DNA from: Asterochloris sp. CNOR1 | Lineage: Eukaryota > Chlorophyta > Trebouxiophyceae > Trebouxiales > Trebouxiaceae | DNA length: 64,000 bases | Assembly: GCA_963969365.1 (NCBI GenBank) | Contig: OZ017760.1 | Location: 930,001 to 994,000 of the forward strand | Direction of reading: 5' to 3' | Shown here: positions 11,932 to 23,568 of the stretch, piece after piece | Layout of the letters: each line of letters opens with the position of its first letter | Position numbering within the stretch: position 1 is the first letter of the stretch | Notes under the pieces: model-generated | The model's input: only the letters and a program-made list of their open reading frames with translations | Databases searched by the model: none | Told to the model about the DNA's origin: nothing | Program-made: the position numbers and the translations under genes

Positions 11932-12477
11932 ATGAAGTCTAAGCCAGGCAGCAGCAAGAGGCAAGACCGCAACTTTGAGATTGTTGTCAACCACATCACC
12001 ACCAATGAAGACCAGCTGCCTCAGGTCTCGCGGCAGAGCATGGCGGCTCTGCAGGATGTCCTTGGACACAACGTCAAGAAGTACTCTGGCACCTTTCACA
12101 AGCCAGGCAATGAGCATGTACACTTCCTTGTAATGTCTAAGGCTCCCAACACCAAGAGCGCTGTCAAAGCCCGTATTGGTGCCTCCATGGCACTCATCTT
12201 TGGCACAGAGGCTGGGTCTGTGGACGTGAAGTTGTTTAACGAGTCGAAAGCAGATGCTGGACCAGCTCACAGCCTGAAGGGGCTTAGCGACTACAGGTCG
12301 CTGTACGTGAACAATAACGACCATGAAAATCACCGCCCAAAGGATCCTGAGCACAGGACAGTGGAGTTCATGTGCAGTGGAGATTTGGGAGATCTCACAT
12401 GGAAGTGCCAGGAATGGTTCTGGACGACAAGGGCCAGTGCAAGTGGCAATAGCGGCCATCAAAGCAGGGACTCCTGA
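11932..12477 (+). CDS. Possible HUH-type replication initiator (Rep-like)
   Basis: An intronless frame open from 11776; I choose ATG 11932 because the conserved-looking part starts soon after. Three features suggest a rolling-circle Rep endonuclease: a strand with NFEIVVNHI near the start (motif I position), EHVHFLVMSK about 45 residues on (HUH-like motif II), and DYRSLYVNN about 50 residues later, where a tyrosine helix (motif III) belongs. Such enzymes nick DNA to start replication or transposition of small circular viruses and mobile elements. The match rests on spacing and short motifs only. The frame ends at 12477 and a different frame continues downstream, so the gene is likely truncated. 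Alternatively it is an unrelated alpha/beta protein. Confidence 0.4.
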   Translation: MKSKPGSSKRQDRNFEIVVNHITTNEDQLPQVSRQSMAALQDVLGHNVKKYSGTFHKPGNEHVHFLVMSKAPNTKSAVKARIGASMALIFGTEAGSVDVKLFNESKADAGPAHSLKGLSDYRSLYVNNNDHENHRPKDPEHRTVEFMCSGDLGDLTWKCQEWFWTTRASASGNSGHQSRDS

Positions 12478-13003
12478 GTTGCAGTGCAAGACGTATGAGG
12501 ACTTTGAGCGTCTGCTGGAAGCTGCTGCAGAGAGTGTGGGTGGCACCAAATGTACCTTGCCGAAGTTGCCGGGCTTCTTTAGTACTGTGCCCAAGCGTGT
12601 GAAGGGTAACTTTGTCCCCAACCCTGCCTATAATGAGGAGGTGTTCAAGGCCCTACCCAAACAGGAGCAGACCAGCAAGCGGCAGCGCACTATGAAGTAT
12701 TTGCAGGGGCCAGACGGGCAAAGCCTCAAAGAGGAGGTGGTGGTCCAACACAACTTTCTGGAGGGACACCCTCCTGATTTTTAAAGATTCAGGCTCCTTG
12801 AGCCAATCAGGAAGTTGCAGTCTAACACCAGCGCTGGCATGCTCACAGTTCCCAAGCTGAAGCATCACTATGAGCAGGCCTTCATGGCCCTGTTCAAGGA
12901 GCACGTACCTCCTGGTTGGATGGCTGGTCGTCCGCCACCAAGGGCACGTGTCATTTACAATCTGCCGGCAGATGTTATTGCTGATGTGATGAAGGCCAGA
13001 TAA
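12425..13003 (+). pseudogene. Shifted-frame continuation of the Rep-like gene
   Basis: After the first frame ends, coding-like sequence continues on the same strand in another frame (about 12440-12784, with YEDFERLLEAAAESVGG and a basic stretch PKQEQTSKRQR), and again at 12815-13003 (PKLKHHYEQAFMALFKEHV, ending MKAR). The pieces have plausible protein composition and no introns with good borders between them, which suggests one decayed gene. No domain is recognised; a helicase motif, expected in many Rep proteins, was not found. Confidence 0.35.
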
Positions 13004-13580
13004 TGCATGTTTGTATACAAGTCATAAAGTTGTTTGAATCACCATGCCACAGCACAGGTGTGGAAAGCGCACCCACATACCCACACCATATGACTTTGTA
13101 ACAGATGCAAAGATTGCGCGAGTAAGGCTTTGTGTTGCTGATCTTGCTTTGCACGAAGACCCGTACCACAAGCTTTAGTGCAGCCCTTTTCAAACCCCCC
13201 AGGAGGTCCTCTTTTGCCACCAGGGATTCAAGTGTAGCCAGTGCCAGGTCCAAAAAGCCACCACATGTGTGACATGTTTTGGTCAGGCTGGTTCCCTCAG
13301 ATTGATGTCTTCAAGTGGAGTTCAAGTGCAGTGACACTTTGTTGTGCAGTGGCTAGCCAGAGATGTTTGATTGGCCCAGTGAAAAGGGTTACGCGGGAAT
13401 GCAGATCATCGATTCATGTAGACCAAGAAGAGTGGTCTCAAATGTAGTCTGTCAGGGGGCAAGCCTTAAAGGCTTGGCCCCCTGCGTAAGATGTGATTTT
13501 GTGGAGTGAAATTTGGCTTTCTGAGTGACATGTCACACTGTTCAGTAAGATATGACTTTCAGCAGAAAAGACTGACCTGT
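13004..13580. other. Intergenic, no gene recognised
   Basis: No supported coding exon. It separates the Rep-like remnant from the 3' end of the first Crypton-type gene and contains a short hairpin at about 13452-13482 (gggggcaagcctt/aaggcttggcccc) that could act as an RNA structure near a transcript end. Confidence 0.35.
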
Positions 13581-13949
13581 TCATTCAAACGGCTGTAGGA
13601 ATCGTCAATGCAAGCTTCAGCAAACAATCAAAGGCATGCTCAGCCCCTCTGCTTACGCTTGCCAAGCAGCTTGGAATCACTGCTGTACTTGCTGCATAGC
13701 TGCTGCAGTGAGCTGACTGTCCTGGTGGCTGGGATGCGCTCACGTTTATTTCTAAAGCCCCGACCACAGCAGCCATGGTGCTTCCCAAGGCATCCATGCG
13801 GTTCCAGACCTCAGCAGCAAGGCCGTTCTTGAATCTTGAGAAGGCCATGCTGCTGGCTCTTGCCTCCTTCTTGCTGCCATGCCACCTGCGGATCTCTGAA
13901 GGCACCGCTGAGATCTTGGAGAACGCCTCAAATGCTTCTGGGACTGTTT

Positions 13950-16628
13950 AAAATTCTGAGAGCTTCCAGACCTGCATTTCACAGGGGAAAATGTCTGACC
14001 AATACACAGGCGCTCTCAAGCTCAAAGGCAATTGACTGCACACCTGCTTCTCGAACCAAAAGGAGTCCCTCTCATCTGGGGCGCTCAGCACACTGAGGGA
14101 CTGAGGCGGCAGAGTAACGCCATAGCTGGCTTGTGAAGCCAGAGGCACCAACGGCATGGGTTTGGCTGATGCTGGGGGCTGAACACCGGAAAGAGGCACC
14201 TGAGGCAGCATCACCACAAGGGCAGAGGGCATAGGCGTGGCCTCCTTTCCACTCAGCGCCTTGAAGAGGAAAGCCTGCGACATGGAAGGGCAAAGGTTCA
14301 GAGCAATGCATGCTTGGTTACAACACCTAGGGGCCGCAGCGCTCACCATTGGGTTGGTGAAGAACTCAAGTTTTTGGCTGAGAATCGCCTCAGCTGCAAT
14401 GTGTTTGTCCAATGTCTCCTGCCGCAGCTGCTTGTCTACAGCGCTCTGCAGAAGGCGACTGGCGGCTGGCGGGATGGTGCGGAGCCACTGGTCCCCATAT
14501 GACTTAATTCTCAAGCTGGCGTTCTGCACAAACACCTGCCGCAGGTGGTCGATGGCCGGTAAGGATGCCAGCAAAGGATGTGCAGGGTGGCAATGCATGC
14601 CAGCTTGGCGCAGGAGCACTGTCAAGCCTGGGATGCGGTCCAGCACATCCTCCTTGGCCTGCAGAACACAAGTGGATCAGTCCCCCCTCCCCCAATCTTG
14701 GTGATTTGCGTGAGAAGCACTGGCACTGCGGTGACCTTACCTGGAAATCAGCCTGGCCCAGACGATGATTCTCTGTCCAGTCTCGTCCCCAACCAGCCAG
14801 CCTGTGGGCTGTGTTTGGGTCAAAGATGCAATACAGGTCTGTGGTGTCGGACTCATGCCTGCAAGGCAAAACACTGGTCAGCTGGGGACAATGCTGTTCA
14901 GAATGCACACAATGGGCTGCATTTCATACCTTGCCGCCATCTTGATCTCTGCTTTGTTGATGCCCACGCTCTTAGCCGCCTCCACACCATGCTTCTTAAA
15001 TTTGTGGCTGACTTCCCCTTTCGCTGAGTACCCAGCAAGCCTGCCAGAGGGCACGCCTGCGGTGTAAAACGCCACAGATGTCACCGACAGCCATGTCCAA
15101 ATGCTGCAGCATCGACACACTGGCTCACCAGCGAGATCAAAAGCCTGCCGAAGGTGTACGTTGAGGGTCTCCCCACTCATGGGCTGGTTCCCCTGCATGC
15201 TAGGGGCGGCAACAATGAACTTGGCCAAATCCTCAAGTTTGATGCCCCTGTGGAAGGTGGCGACAGCCAGGTCGGCAAGCGCTGCCTGAGGACAGATGCG
15301 ATGGTCCCGGTACCTGTGGCAGGGGAGGCATTATGATTGAGAAGACACTGCAGCACACTGCCCAACTGTGACTGTCCTGACAGCATGAATGCGCATACCT
15401 GACGACACCAGGAATATCCACCTGCCCAGGTTTCACAGTCTTCCCTTGCATGCTACCAAAGAGGATTGCCACAGAGGGCACTGGGCTGACATTATCCTGC
15501 GTCCTAGTGCCAAGCTCCAGGGAAGTTTGCGCAGGTCATCAGAGCGGCCCAGTGTGGCTGGCATGAAAGTCATTGCCATCCTCAGCAGGTAGGCCCACTG
15601 CCACTGCTTCTGCTGGAAAGCTGCTTGCTGGGACTGGCGAAGCTGCCCTGCGCTCAGTGCGGCATCCACCTGCAGATGCAAGCAACAAGCTGGGGTCAGA
15701 CACGCCATCATTCCGTCTGCACAACATGCTCTGACCAGGTCGATACCCACCTGAGCTGCCACTTGCGCATTGAGGTTCTCAGCCTGCATCTCCCTGCCCG
15801 CGTGCACGGAGCAAGTCCCTAACTGCCTGGATCTCCAGGGGTGCGGGTGCATCTGAGGTGATGCGGCCCGGTGAGTACTGCTCTCTGCAGACTTCCTTGA
15901 GGTGGCATAGATAATCACTGCATGCTAGGCCAAAGTTAGGGAGGGCAGGATCTTGAGTGCAGCTCAGGCACAGCAGTGGATTGGCCTTTCACCCTACACT
16001 GCTGAACGAGTAGCGAGCACCATTCTGTTTGCACTGCCTCATCTACAAGCCACCTCGAGAACTCAAGGATCTTGGCCTGAGAAATGAGGTCGTCATCAGA
16101 GAACCGGAGCGCCTCCTGCTCACAGTATCTCTGCAGGACCACGTGTGTGTGAGTGACATGGCCTTGAAAGCCTCAAGGGCACCATACAAACAGGATTAAA
16201 GGCCATATAGCGCCTACCTTCCAGAGATTGGCAGCTGATTTTTCAGCCTGGACGGTGTTCTGTGGCTTAGCCGCACCATGACGGGCATTGATGAGCTGGG
16301 TGAGCTGTAGGATACGAGCTTCCTCATCAGGAGTGTTAGGCATGGCTGCTGCCAAGGCAACTGCTGCGTCTGAGATTGGTGCTCCATTCTGCTGGCCGAA
16401 AGTCTCGAAACTGTGCACACCAGGGGCAGAGGCTGGCACTGGCTGGAGATCATCCACCAGTCCAGACAGGTGTCTGCAGGCTTGATCAATGGCCGCTCTG
16501 AGGGAAAGGGGGCTGTTTGGGGAGCAGCTGGCACGGAGATGTGCAATGTAGTCCTCAGCCAGCCCCAGGCTGATGACATGGTTGATGTAGCTGCTGTACT
16601 CAACAGATGGTACCTGGTAGTGCTGCAT
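13950..16628 (-). pseudogene. Crypton-type tyrosine recombinase (degenerate)
   Basis: Minus-strand exons follow the order of Crypton/Ndc10-like tyrosine recombinases. N-terminal: exon 16218-16628, then YCEQEALRFSDDDL...KILEFSRWLVDEAV (from 16130). Catalytic part: MTFMPATLGRSDDLRKL (arginine box, exon from 15669), GSMQGKTVKPGQVDIPG (beta-hairpin lysine, about 15430), PMSGETLNVHLRQAFDLAG (about 15150), KGEVSHKFKKHGVEAAKS (about 15000), then DLYCIFDPNTAHRLAGWG (tyrosine region, about 14810). C-terminal: HPLLASLPAIDHLRQVFVQNAS. The HxxR motif reads HKFK, an R-to-K change, and the frame shifts by one base near 15525 between LRKLPW and the lysine box. These enzymes cut and rejoin DNA to move circular elements. 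This copy is probably inactive. It lies head-to-head with a second recombinase gene. Confidence 0.6.
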
Positions 16629-16679
16629 GAAGGTCGATCTAGGGCACTTTGGCGCGCTAGGGTTTTTGGACCTAGCAAT

Positions 16680-17040
16680 TAGGTCGGGAAGAGCCCCTCT
16701 AGTCGCTGATTTACTGTCCCCAAGTCACACGACTCAGCATACCATGACTCAAGGTGCCAAGCATGAGGCAGTCTGGAATATGGCTGCACCCTGGTGTGCA
16801 GGTTGTGACGCGAGGAGCAGGTGCGTGACTTGTGCTCCAGGGTCCCAGAGCTAACACTGAGTTAGCTCCAGGAGTGACATGATTAAGCTTCCTGATGATG
16901 TTTGACTGAGGCTGTGATCGACTGCGTTGCAGGGATCATCCCTGACTGACTTAATTGCGCAGTCAATGGGAAGTGTCCAGCACTAACTTAGAGCTTTGTC
17001 CCATGCTATACAGGCAGGACGCGCAAGGAGCATCGCGCCA
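16680..17040. promoter_or_regulatory. Divergent intergenic region between two recombinase genes
   Basis: About 360 bases separating the minus-strand and plus-strand Crypton-type genes, so both promoters must lie here unless 5' exons were missed. It contains the direct repeat 'gagttagctccaggag'-like at 16855-16875 and a TGACT-rich stretch (16900-16950, tgactgaggc, ctgactgactt) that could be recombinase or transcription-factor sites. No defined core promoter is visible. Confidence 0.3.
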
Positions 17041-17043
17041 ATC

Positions 17044-20000
17044 ATGGCTCATGTTCACCTCAACCGGCAGCAGAATCGGTCCAACCACTGGCTGGGGCAC
17101 CCGAAAGGAGTCAGGGCAGCATGCTACAAGTGCCGCGTGAAACTGGATCTGTCGCTCATCCATGACAGGCTGGCCTTCAACCATTGCCGCTGGCCAGACA
17201 TCCAGCAGAAGCTGGCTTCCCGAGATCACTTCACAGCCCTTGAGGATCTTAAGGACTTTGTCGACTACGACAAGACACCCATTCAGCCCTACGAACTGCA
17301 GGCAGCCAAGGCAGCTTCTGCCCTGTGGACAGACAAGCTTCCTTATTTCAAGCTGGAAGAGGATCTGACAGCGGAGGAGCGGGCCCAGTGCAAGGACGTG
17401 TATGGCGTAAACCCACTGCAGGAGCTGTACTTCATCCACTTCAGGGCCATGGCGACCCCTGTGAACAACTCCAGGAGGCCAGGCAAGTCTTTGCTGCTCA
17501 GCAGCACATGGCGTTTGGTCCACCTGACTCCCTTTGTGCTTCCGATATTTGTGACCAATTAGGAGCAGCACCTGCTCTGTGCAGCACCTGCTCTGTGGAG
17601 CACCTGCTCTGTGCACTCTCTCGGCACCTGTTTTGCAGCATTGCAGATGTTGAAATGCAATGAGCAGATGTTATCAACATGCATGCAGATGGGAGGCGTA
17701 AAGCCAGTTCGATTGAGACAAACATGTGGAACATGGACGCCATATGGAGCGAGCAACAGCGTCTGATGCCTTCCATGACCATGAACACAGATGCTCCAAG
17801 CAGGGCAATGATCACATTTGTCAACGACCTCAAGGATCAGCAGAGTATGGACCACATTAAGCACGATCCTCAGGCTGTGGCCCGTAACATTCAGGTGTGA
17901 CACTGTGATGTTGAGGAGATAACTGTTCGCCTCTTCCTTGTGAGTGCTGACACTGTGTGCTTGTGAGGTAACCTTCTTCTCCCCTCCTTGCAAAAGCTGC
18001 CGCAAGATGATTGACACTTTGCAGGGGGCTGCGTCACCAGTCAACCTGCTCAGGCTGATTCAGACGCTGTGCTGGAAACCTGCCTTGGTGGAGCAGAGGT
18101 TCGACAATGGGGACGTCATCACAAACAAAAATCATGTGGTGCAAGGGAAGTTGGCAAGGGCTCGCCTGAGGGCAACAGCCACCATTGGCTTTGGCACCAT
18201 GCGCAGGAAGATAGAGTTGGCTGCCATCAGGTGAGAATTGAGTGCAGAAGACCCGGCTACTCCATCATCCACTGTCCCTGCTTCCCCAGTTGATGTCAGT
18301 CCTGTTACCGACTGAGGTGTTCTTTTACTGCATACAGGTCCGCTTACTCTGTCATTCAGAGACGTCCTAATGTCAGGTTCACTGTTCCAGCGTTCTTCAA
18401 GGATGCAACACTGGCAGGGCAGAGCATTGAAGCACCTCCTCTGCCTGGAGATGTGAATGCTGACGGCAAAGCTGGTGTTGCCCAGCAAAATGCCCTCAGC
18501 CTTGTGTTCATGATCTTGAACAGCAAGGCAACACAGAAGGGAGAGCTGCACTTCAAGGTGCTTCTGGAGCATGTGGATGTGAGGTGGGCAACATACGGAA
18601 TCGCCTGGCGATTCCTAGTACCAACACTAGCGTTAGCGTTGGCATGTTGAAGCTGATTGCTTTGCAGCCTTCGAATCAGCTCCTCATTACAAAGCCATCA
18701 GGGTCATGTCATTCATGTCATTCAACTTCTCCATGACAATATTGCAGGCAGTGCTCAGTGTTTTCATTGGCACTTTACCTGTGGGCAAAACATGATGTCC
18801 ATGGAGGGGAGCTTCCTGTGGCCTTCATCAACAGGGCCCAGCTTGGCACAGCAGAGCCACCTCACTACAAGAATCACTTACTCACATGCAGCAACACCAG
18901 GCGCCAGCGTCCAGAAAATGCCAAGCATAATGAGCCTGGCGTTCACTACCATGAGATGCAGCCAGGACAGTTCGGCGACCAGTTTGGCAGGTAAGCTAGT
19001 CCCAGCATCGCTCCCAGCACGCCTTAGCTCTTGTGTGTGGGATTGCCCTTTGGCAATGCTCCAGTTCTAGGTCCCATGTTCAATCTCTATTATTTCACTG
19101 CAGTTTGGTGAAGCAGACGAAGGAGATCTTTAGTGACTTTCATACAGACAAGAATACCCATGTCATGCGCAAGAGTGGAGTCCACCAGGCCAAGAACATG
19201 GGTGAGCCTCTGTGATGCCATTGCTTTGCATCAGGCATGATGATAAGCTTGCACCCGGCATGAGATAGCTTGCACCAGGCATGAGGTAGCATGTTGACTG
19301 GCGTGCTCATATTGCAGGGGCAGATGAAACAGAAATTCGACTCCAAGCTCTGTGGAGTGTGAATGAGTCGCTGTTCACCTCCTACCTCAATTCACTCTTG
19401 ACTGTCGATCTGGCAGCCAAGATGGCAGGGGCCAAAGACATTCATTCATACTTTGTTCTGCGGTCACTGCTTGATGTTCCCAAGGAGCTGATGGAACTTG
19501 GCCCAGTCATCAAGAGCGATGAACTGCTGCGGCAGGTAGGAATGTTGTCTACTTGGCAGTCTAAGAGTTGCATGCCATGTCCCTTCTGTCTTCTGCCATT
19601 AATGACCTTCTGACTACAGGTGCAGAAAAGGCTGAAAGACCCAAACACTCGAGATGTCACTGGGGAGGTGCAGTTGAGGGAGTTGTTTGGAAGGGAGATG
19701 CGGGGTGCATTTTGGCGGGGCTGGGCTGAGCTACTATGGCACGTTGACAACAACAGCGGCCCTGGCCAGTCATATCACAACCACCACGAAGAGCTCCAAC
19801 CTGAGCTCAATGAGTTGCTTAAGAAGCATCCACGTGGCTGGGAGCTGTTGTTCAGGATGGTTGCACAATTTGATGGCCTCATCAGGTGAGTGTTGCGGGC
19901 TCTACTGTGAGCATCTTGTCAACGCTACGCTATGCTGCATGCTGCAAGTAACACCTGATTGCACCCTGTTCATTCTGGAACATTGTCAAACGTACAAAGG

Positions 20001-21688
20001 TGTGAGCAGCAGGGGCTCTGCCACTCTTCAATCATATATATGCCCCCAGTGGCGACCAAAGGTCGCACGTGAAAGCTTTGCTCTCACCACACTTCGCAGC
20101 GCATGCGATCAGCAAAGTCTAGTACCAGTGCCTGCAGGTCAGAGAAGTATGGAGGGATGCAAGCAGTTCAACCATTGGCAACCCCGCAACAGGAAGACGA
20201 TAACACCTTGGAGAGACATCTGGAGGTTGTGTCCTCCTTGGACAAGATCTTGGATGTTGTCAACAAACACAGGCAGGAAACAGCTGAGGGCTTTCAGCAG
20301 GTGATACAAAAGCTTGACACATTGCAGCCGGAGACAGCAGAGGTCTTCAAGCAAATGCAGGCACAGATTCAGTTGCTGGAGAAGCAGAACCAGGAGCTGA
20401 TGCGGCATGCCAAGAGGGTACCAGAAGACCATCTGATTGAGGTATTTACGTCTTTGATTCTCACATTGCCATCGCCATGCGGTCGAGTCGCTGCAAGCGA
20501 CGCCGTGTGCTCAGCACACGATGCGGCGAAGGCCGCTACGCTAACGCTAGTGTTGCCTTTCAACATATGGCATGCTAGAGTGCGATACTAGGTGCTCTGC
20601 AGGATCCTAGTACCTGTCACTAGTTCAAGCTGACTCTTGGTTTGGTTTGGTGCAGGATGAGCCTCCCAGAAAGCAACTGTGTCTTTCAAGCCCCTTCCCT
20701 GCCACAATGCCAATGCTGGCAGTCGAGTCCTCGTCCACTAACCCTCCTTCTGTGATGGAAAGCCAGCAGGAGGAGGAGGGGCCTCCACCTTCTGGAGATA
20801 CAAAGCTGCAGTCCCAGGTGAGCTCTTGATCATTGTCATTCTGCACCCACAGGCTCCTCAAGTTCGACAAAAACCTTTTCCTTAAGTCTCTGCGTTACTG
20901 CAGGAGATCCCCACTCAGGACCAACAGCCATTCCTTCGCAATATGCCAGCAAACCTGCAGTCTGCTTGGGAGGTTTGGGTGAAGGAGGTCAAGCCTTGCG
21001 AGGAGCTGCGTCAACAGAAACGCATCCGACGTGAGTTATTGCGCCAGGAAGCGATGGACTGCAACCTTCTGCATTGCTGCATTAGAGAGTGCTGGGCACT
21101 GCCCATAGCGTGACTGCTTCTGCGCTATTGCATCTGCCGTGTGTGGCTCTGCCATGTCCTTTGCTTGTGTTACAATGCTCGCTGACATGCCTTTCTGCAG
21201 ACTAACATTCAATACCTGATGCTGCAGCGTACCGGATCAGCCAGGCACAGAAGCAGATGAACAGCAGGTTCACAGTGCTTGGGGAGGAGATGGAGCGGAG
21301 GGTTGAGGTACTTGGGAAAGACAAGGGCCTAGAAAGCCTTGCCCAATTTGCTGCCAACAGGGCGATCAATGCCTTGTGCGAGAATCTCAAGGTGTTCAGG
21401 CTGATCAGCAGAAAAGGCGACGCCAAGCCTGCTGTAGGCAGATATCCTAAGCTCAACAATTTCATTGTTTGTGTCACTCTGATGGACAGCCAGCCCATCC
21501 AAAACATCAAGGATATTGTGGCAGCAGCTCAGAAAGAGGTCATGCATGGCTTTGTCGCTAACAAAGGCTTGGCCGCACGCCTTGTGAAGGTCTTTGAGGG
21601 AGTGGACCAGGAACTGGACACCACCGCCACCATTAAGCCAGCAGTGGAGTCATGGCTGCAAGGTTGCCTTGTGCCAAACACGCAATAA
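17044..21688 (+). CDS. Crypton/Ndc10-type tyrosine recombinase, multi-exon
   Basis: About ten plus-strand exons. Early exons: MAHVHLNRQQNRSN... (17044) with an acidic helical region. Catalytic domain: FMILNSKATQKGELHFKVLL (lysine hairpin, about 18510), ALYLWAKHDVHGGELPVAF (about 18765), then NTHVMRKSGVHQAKNMG (HxxR intact, exon about 19104-19200), joined to TEIRLQALWSVNESLFTSYL (W and candidate nucleophile Tyr, about 19330-19390) and YFVLRSLLDVPKEL. This R/K-H-R-W-Y order and the post-tyrosine 'AG...YF..R' segment match Cryptons and the domain shared with yeast Ndc10. Box I arginine was not located with confidence. Downstream exons encode a coiled coil (VVSSLDKILDVVNKHRQ..., about 20225-20440) and a basic C-terminal exon from about 21226 to 21688. 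It appears better preserved than its neighbour and might be active or domesticated. Confidence 0.6.
17562..17640 (+). repeat. Tandem repeat, 18-base unit, about three copies
   Basis: Units of 'gagcacctgctctgtgca' with small changes. It falls in an apparent intron of the plus-strand recombinase gene. Confidence 0.75.
20471..20562 (+). repeat. Short palindromic interspersed repeat, copy 1
   Basis: A unit of about 90 bases with two internal palindromes, gtcgctgcaagcgac and gtgtgctcagcacac, followed by gctaacgctagtgttgcc. Near-identical copies occur at 45361-45425 and 54535-54622. It lies in an intron of the recombinase gene, and the octamer CTAGTACC occurs shortly downstream (20607). Confidence 0.8.
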
Positions 21689-21955
21689 GCAGTTTCACCC
21701 ATCTGATTTTGTTTTGTTGAGCTTTGTGTTCATCTTTCAGCTCCAGTTTCATTCAATGTCTGTCCTGTGTCTTGATCGCTGCTTTGTGCACTACTTCAGA
21801 AGTGCTTTCAATCCGTGAAAGTCGGATGAGCTTGAAACACTAATCAACACAAAGCTTGTAATCTGGCAGCATCAGAAGAACTTCAAAGATCCTTACGGGC
21901 AATGAACAGTGCTGGAAGCACCTAGTACCTTATGCAATGCATGCGATGCTAGGCA

Positions 21956-22363
21956 GTGTTTCTCTTGTTATGGGTTCCTCCAGACAGTCGTTTGGGGTCT
22001 CGATCACATCTGAACCCAGGCCTCGTACGGATCTGCATCGCAGTGCACATCGGTTTCGTGCGCTGGGCATTCACTCTCGCCTTCTGGCACTTGAGGCAGT
22101 GCTCAACCTATGAAGCTGCAATCTGGCACGTGTTGAGCCTGGGGGGAGATAGCGATAGTAATGGTGCTATAGTGGGCGGAATGATTGGGGCTCTCTGGGG
22201 AGCAAGAAGAATTCCTCCAGGCATGCGGGAGCCCGTCCTTGCCTTTGATCCAGTTTGTGGTAGGTTCCGACCAGACACATGTTGTGCCAAACACATACCC
22301 ACTCTGACCTGGATGCTCCTCCAGAAGGCTATGGCCAATGCCCGCACCATTGACCAACAATGA
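21956..22363 (+). pseudogene. ADP-ribosylglycohydrolase C-terminal fragment
   Basis: The frame encodes WAFTLAFWHLRQCSTYEAAI, then a motif with SLGGDSDSNGAIVGGMIGAL, followed by GRFRPD and a C-terminal helix. GGDxDxNxAIxGGMxGA is the metal-binding signature of ADP-ribosylglycohydrolases (DraG/ARH family), which remove ADP-ribose from proteins or other acceptors using two Mg or Mn ions bound by these aspartates. Known members are about 300 residues and have a second Asp pair near the N-terminus; only the C-terminal third is present, with no matching upstream exon in the preceding 250 bases. It is likely a gene fragment, possibly of viral or horizontal origin, but a missed intron is possible. 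Confidence 0.65.
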
Positions 22364-22592
22364 GAGAAAAGTGTCGACTGCTTGTCAAAGAGACTCTATG
22401 ATTACAATGTAAAGGGCAGGTTACCCTTTACAAACAAAGCATTTTTGCAGTGCCGCCAGTATGCGGTGTTTGAAATCAACAGTGGTTATGTCAACAATAT
22501 AGTCTCTCGTCCACATTTCAGCAGGGCGTCTGCCTTCGCTTGGTGGTCGCCCACGCGGGTAGCACGAGATGCTTGTCTTCCCAATTCTTGTC

Positions 22593-23060
22593 CTACTGCT
22601 CAACACACCGCGAGCAACTAGCTCCGCAACTGGTATGATAAGGACATGCTGACGGTCTTTGAAAAATCCAAACAGGACGACAAAAGTCGTCATGGTCATA
22701 TGGTCGGTTGTATGGCCTTTTTGTCAAGTAAAACTGTGTGCGGTGGCCGTGAGCTCTCCCAAGCTTGTCCTGGACACGCAAGCCGTTTATCACCACGTCA
22801 ACGGTGCCCTGATGCTGCAGAGGAGCAGAATATTCCAGAAAAGGCACGATGGACTTACGCCAGTCGGCGTACGACTGCGCCAAAGCCTGCATAGCATTTA
22901 CTGGCATACAGAGGCTCTGAAATGGCACCACTTGAAGGCGGGATATGTCAATCAACGTCCCGTCCGGCCATGGATGGCATCCTTCCTGCCGTTCAACAGC
23001 GAAGAGACTTCCATCTCCAGGTCTTCAACACGAGCTCCCAAGACATCGGCATGCCTAGGC
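22593..23060 (-). pseudogene. Nuclease-like ORF (PD-(D/E)XK-like?), frameshifted
   Basis: The minus frame from 22955 to 22593 contains LIDISRLQVVPFQSLCMPVN, an aromatic/helical stretch, then TVDVVINGLRVQDKLGRAHG and DHDDFCRPVWIFQR. A beta-hairpin with D...(E/Q)xK spacing (DVVINGLRVQDK) followed by a 'D.F..PVWIF' strand resembles restriction-fold nucleases known from phycodnavirus-like genomes, but the link is by motif only. A helical segment (VLGARVEDLEMEVSSLLNGR) just upstream is in a different frame, with the shift near 22957, so the gene is broken. It sits among other gene scraps (21.9-24.7 kb). Confidence 0.35.
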
Positions 23061-23568
23061 AGTGCCGAGTCAGCTTGATGTGGTCTGCAGTAGAAAGTGC
23101 AAAAAGTGTCAGTAAGCCCTGTCATGCAGTGACCATGTGGAGCACCCAGTCGCCCACCTGCTCGTGTTGGCCTCGGTGATCATCACATGGTTTTTGGTAA
23201 AGTGATGGAGTGAAGGAAAGTATAGTAACACCATTATTTTCCCCGGTGAAGCGAAGCTGCTGGATGGCCGGCATCACAGCGATGTTCTGAAAGGGCTGTG
23301 TATCATGCAGACATCAGTGAAAAGCATGTCATGTGTTGCATGACGTCATGATAGATCTTTTTCATGATTTGGGCGCACACATCTGTTCTCAATTGGCGGA
23401 CGCAGTCTAGGCGCGTGATTGAGGCACTTGAGCACTAGAGGCATGCCCGGCCGCACGACACTTCCCCCTCCCTCCACCCCTCACGGTCAGCACCCGCATG
23501 TGCTGTTTGACTTGCTCTCCAATCTGCAAGGTCCGTCTGCTTCTACAGGTACCCTGGGGCATTCTGCT

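Noticed and set aside
11908-12621. 237-codon minus-strand open frame opposite the Rep-like gene
   Set aside because: The opposite strand has the coherent motifs, and this frame has no recognisable domain.
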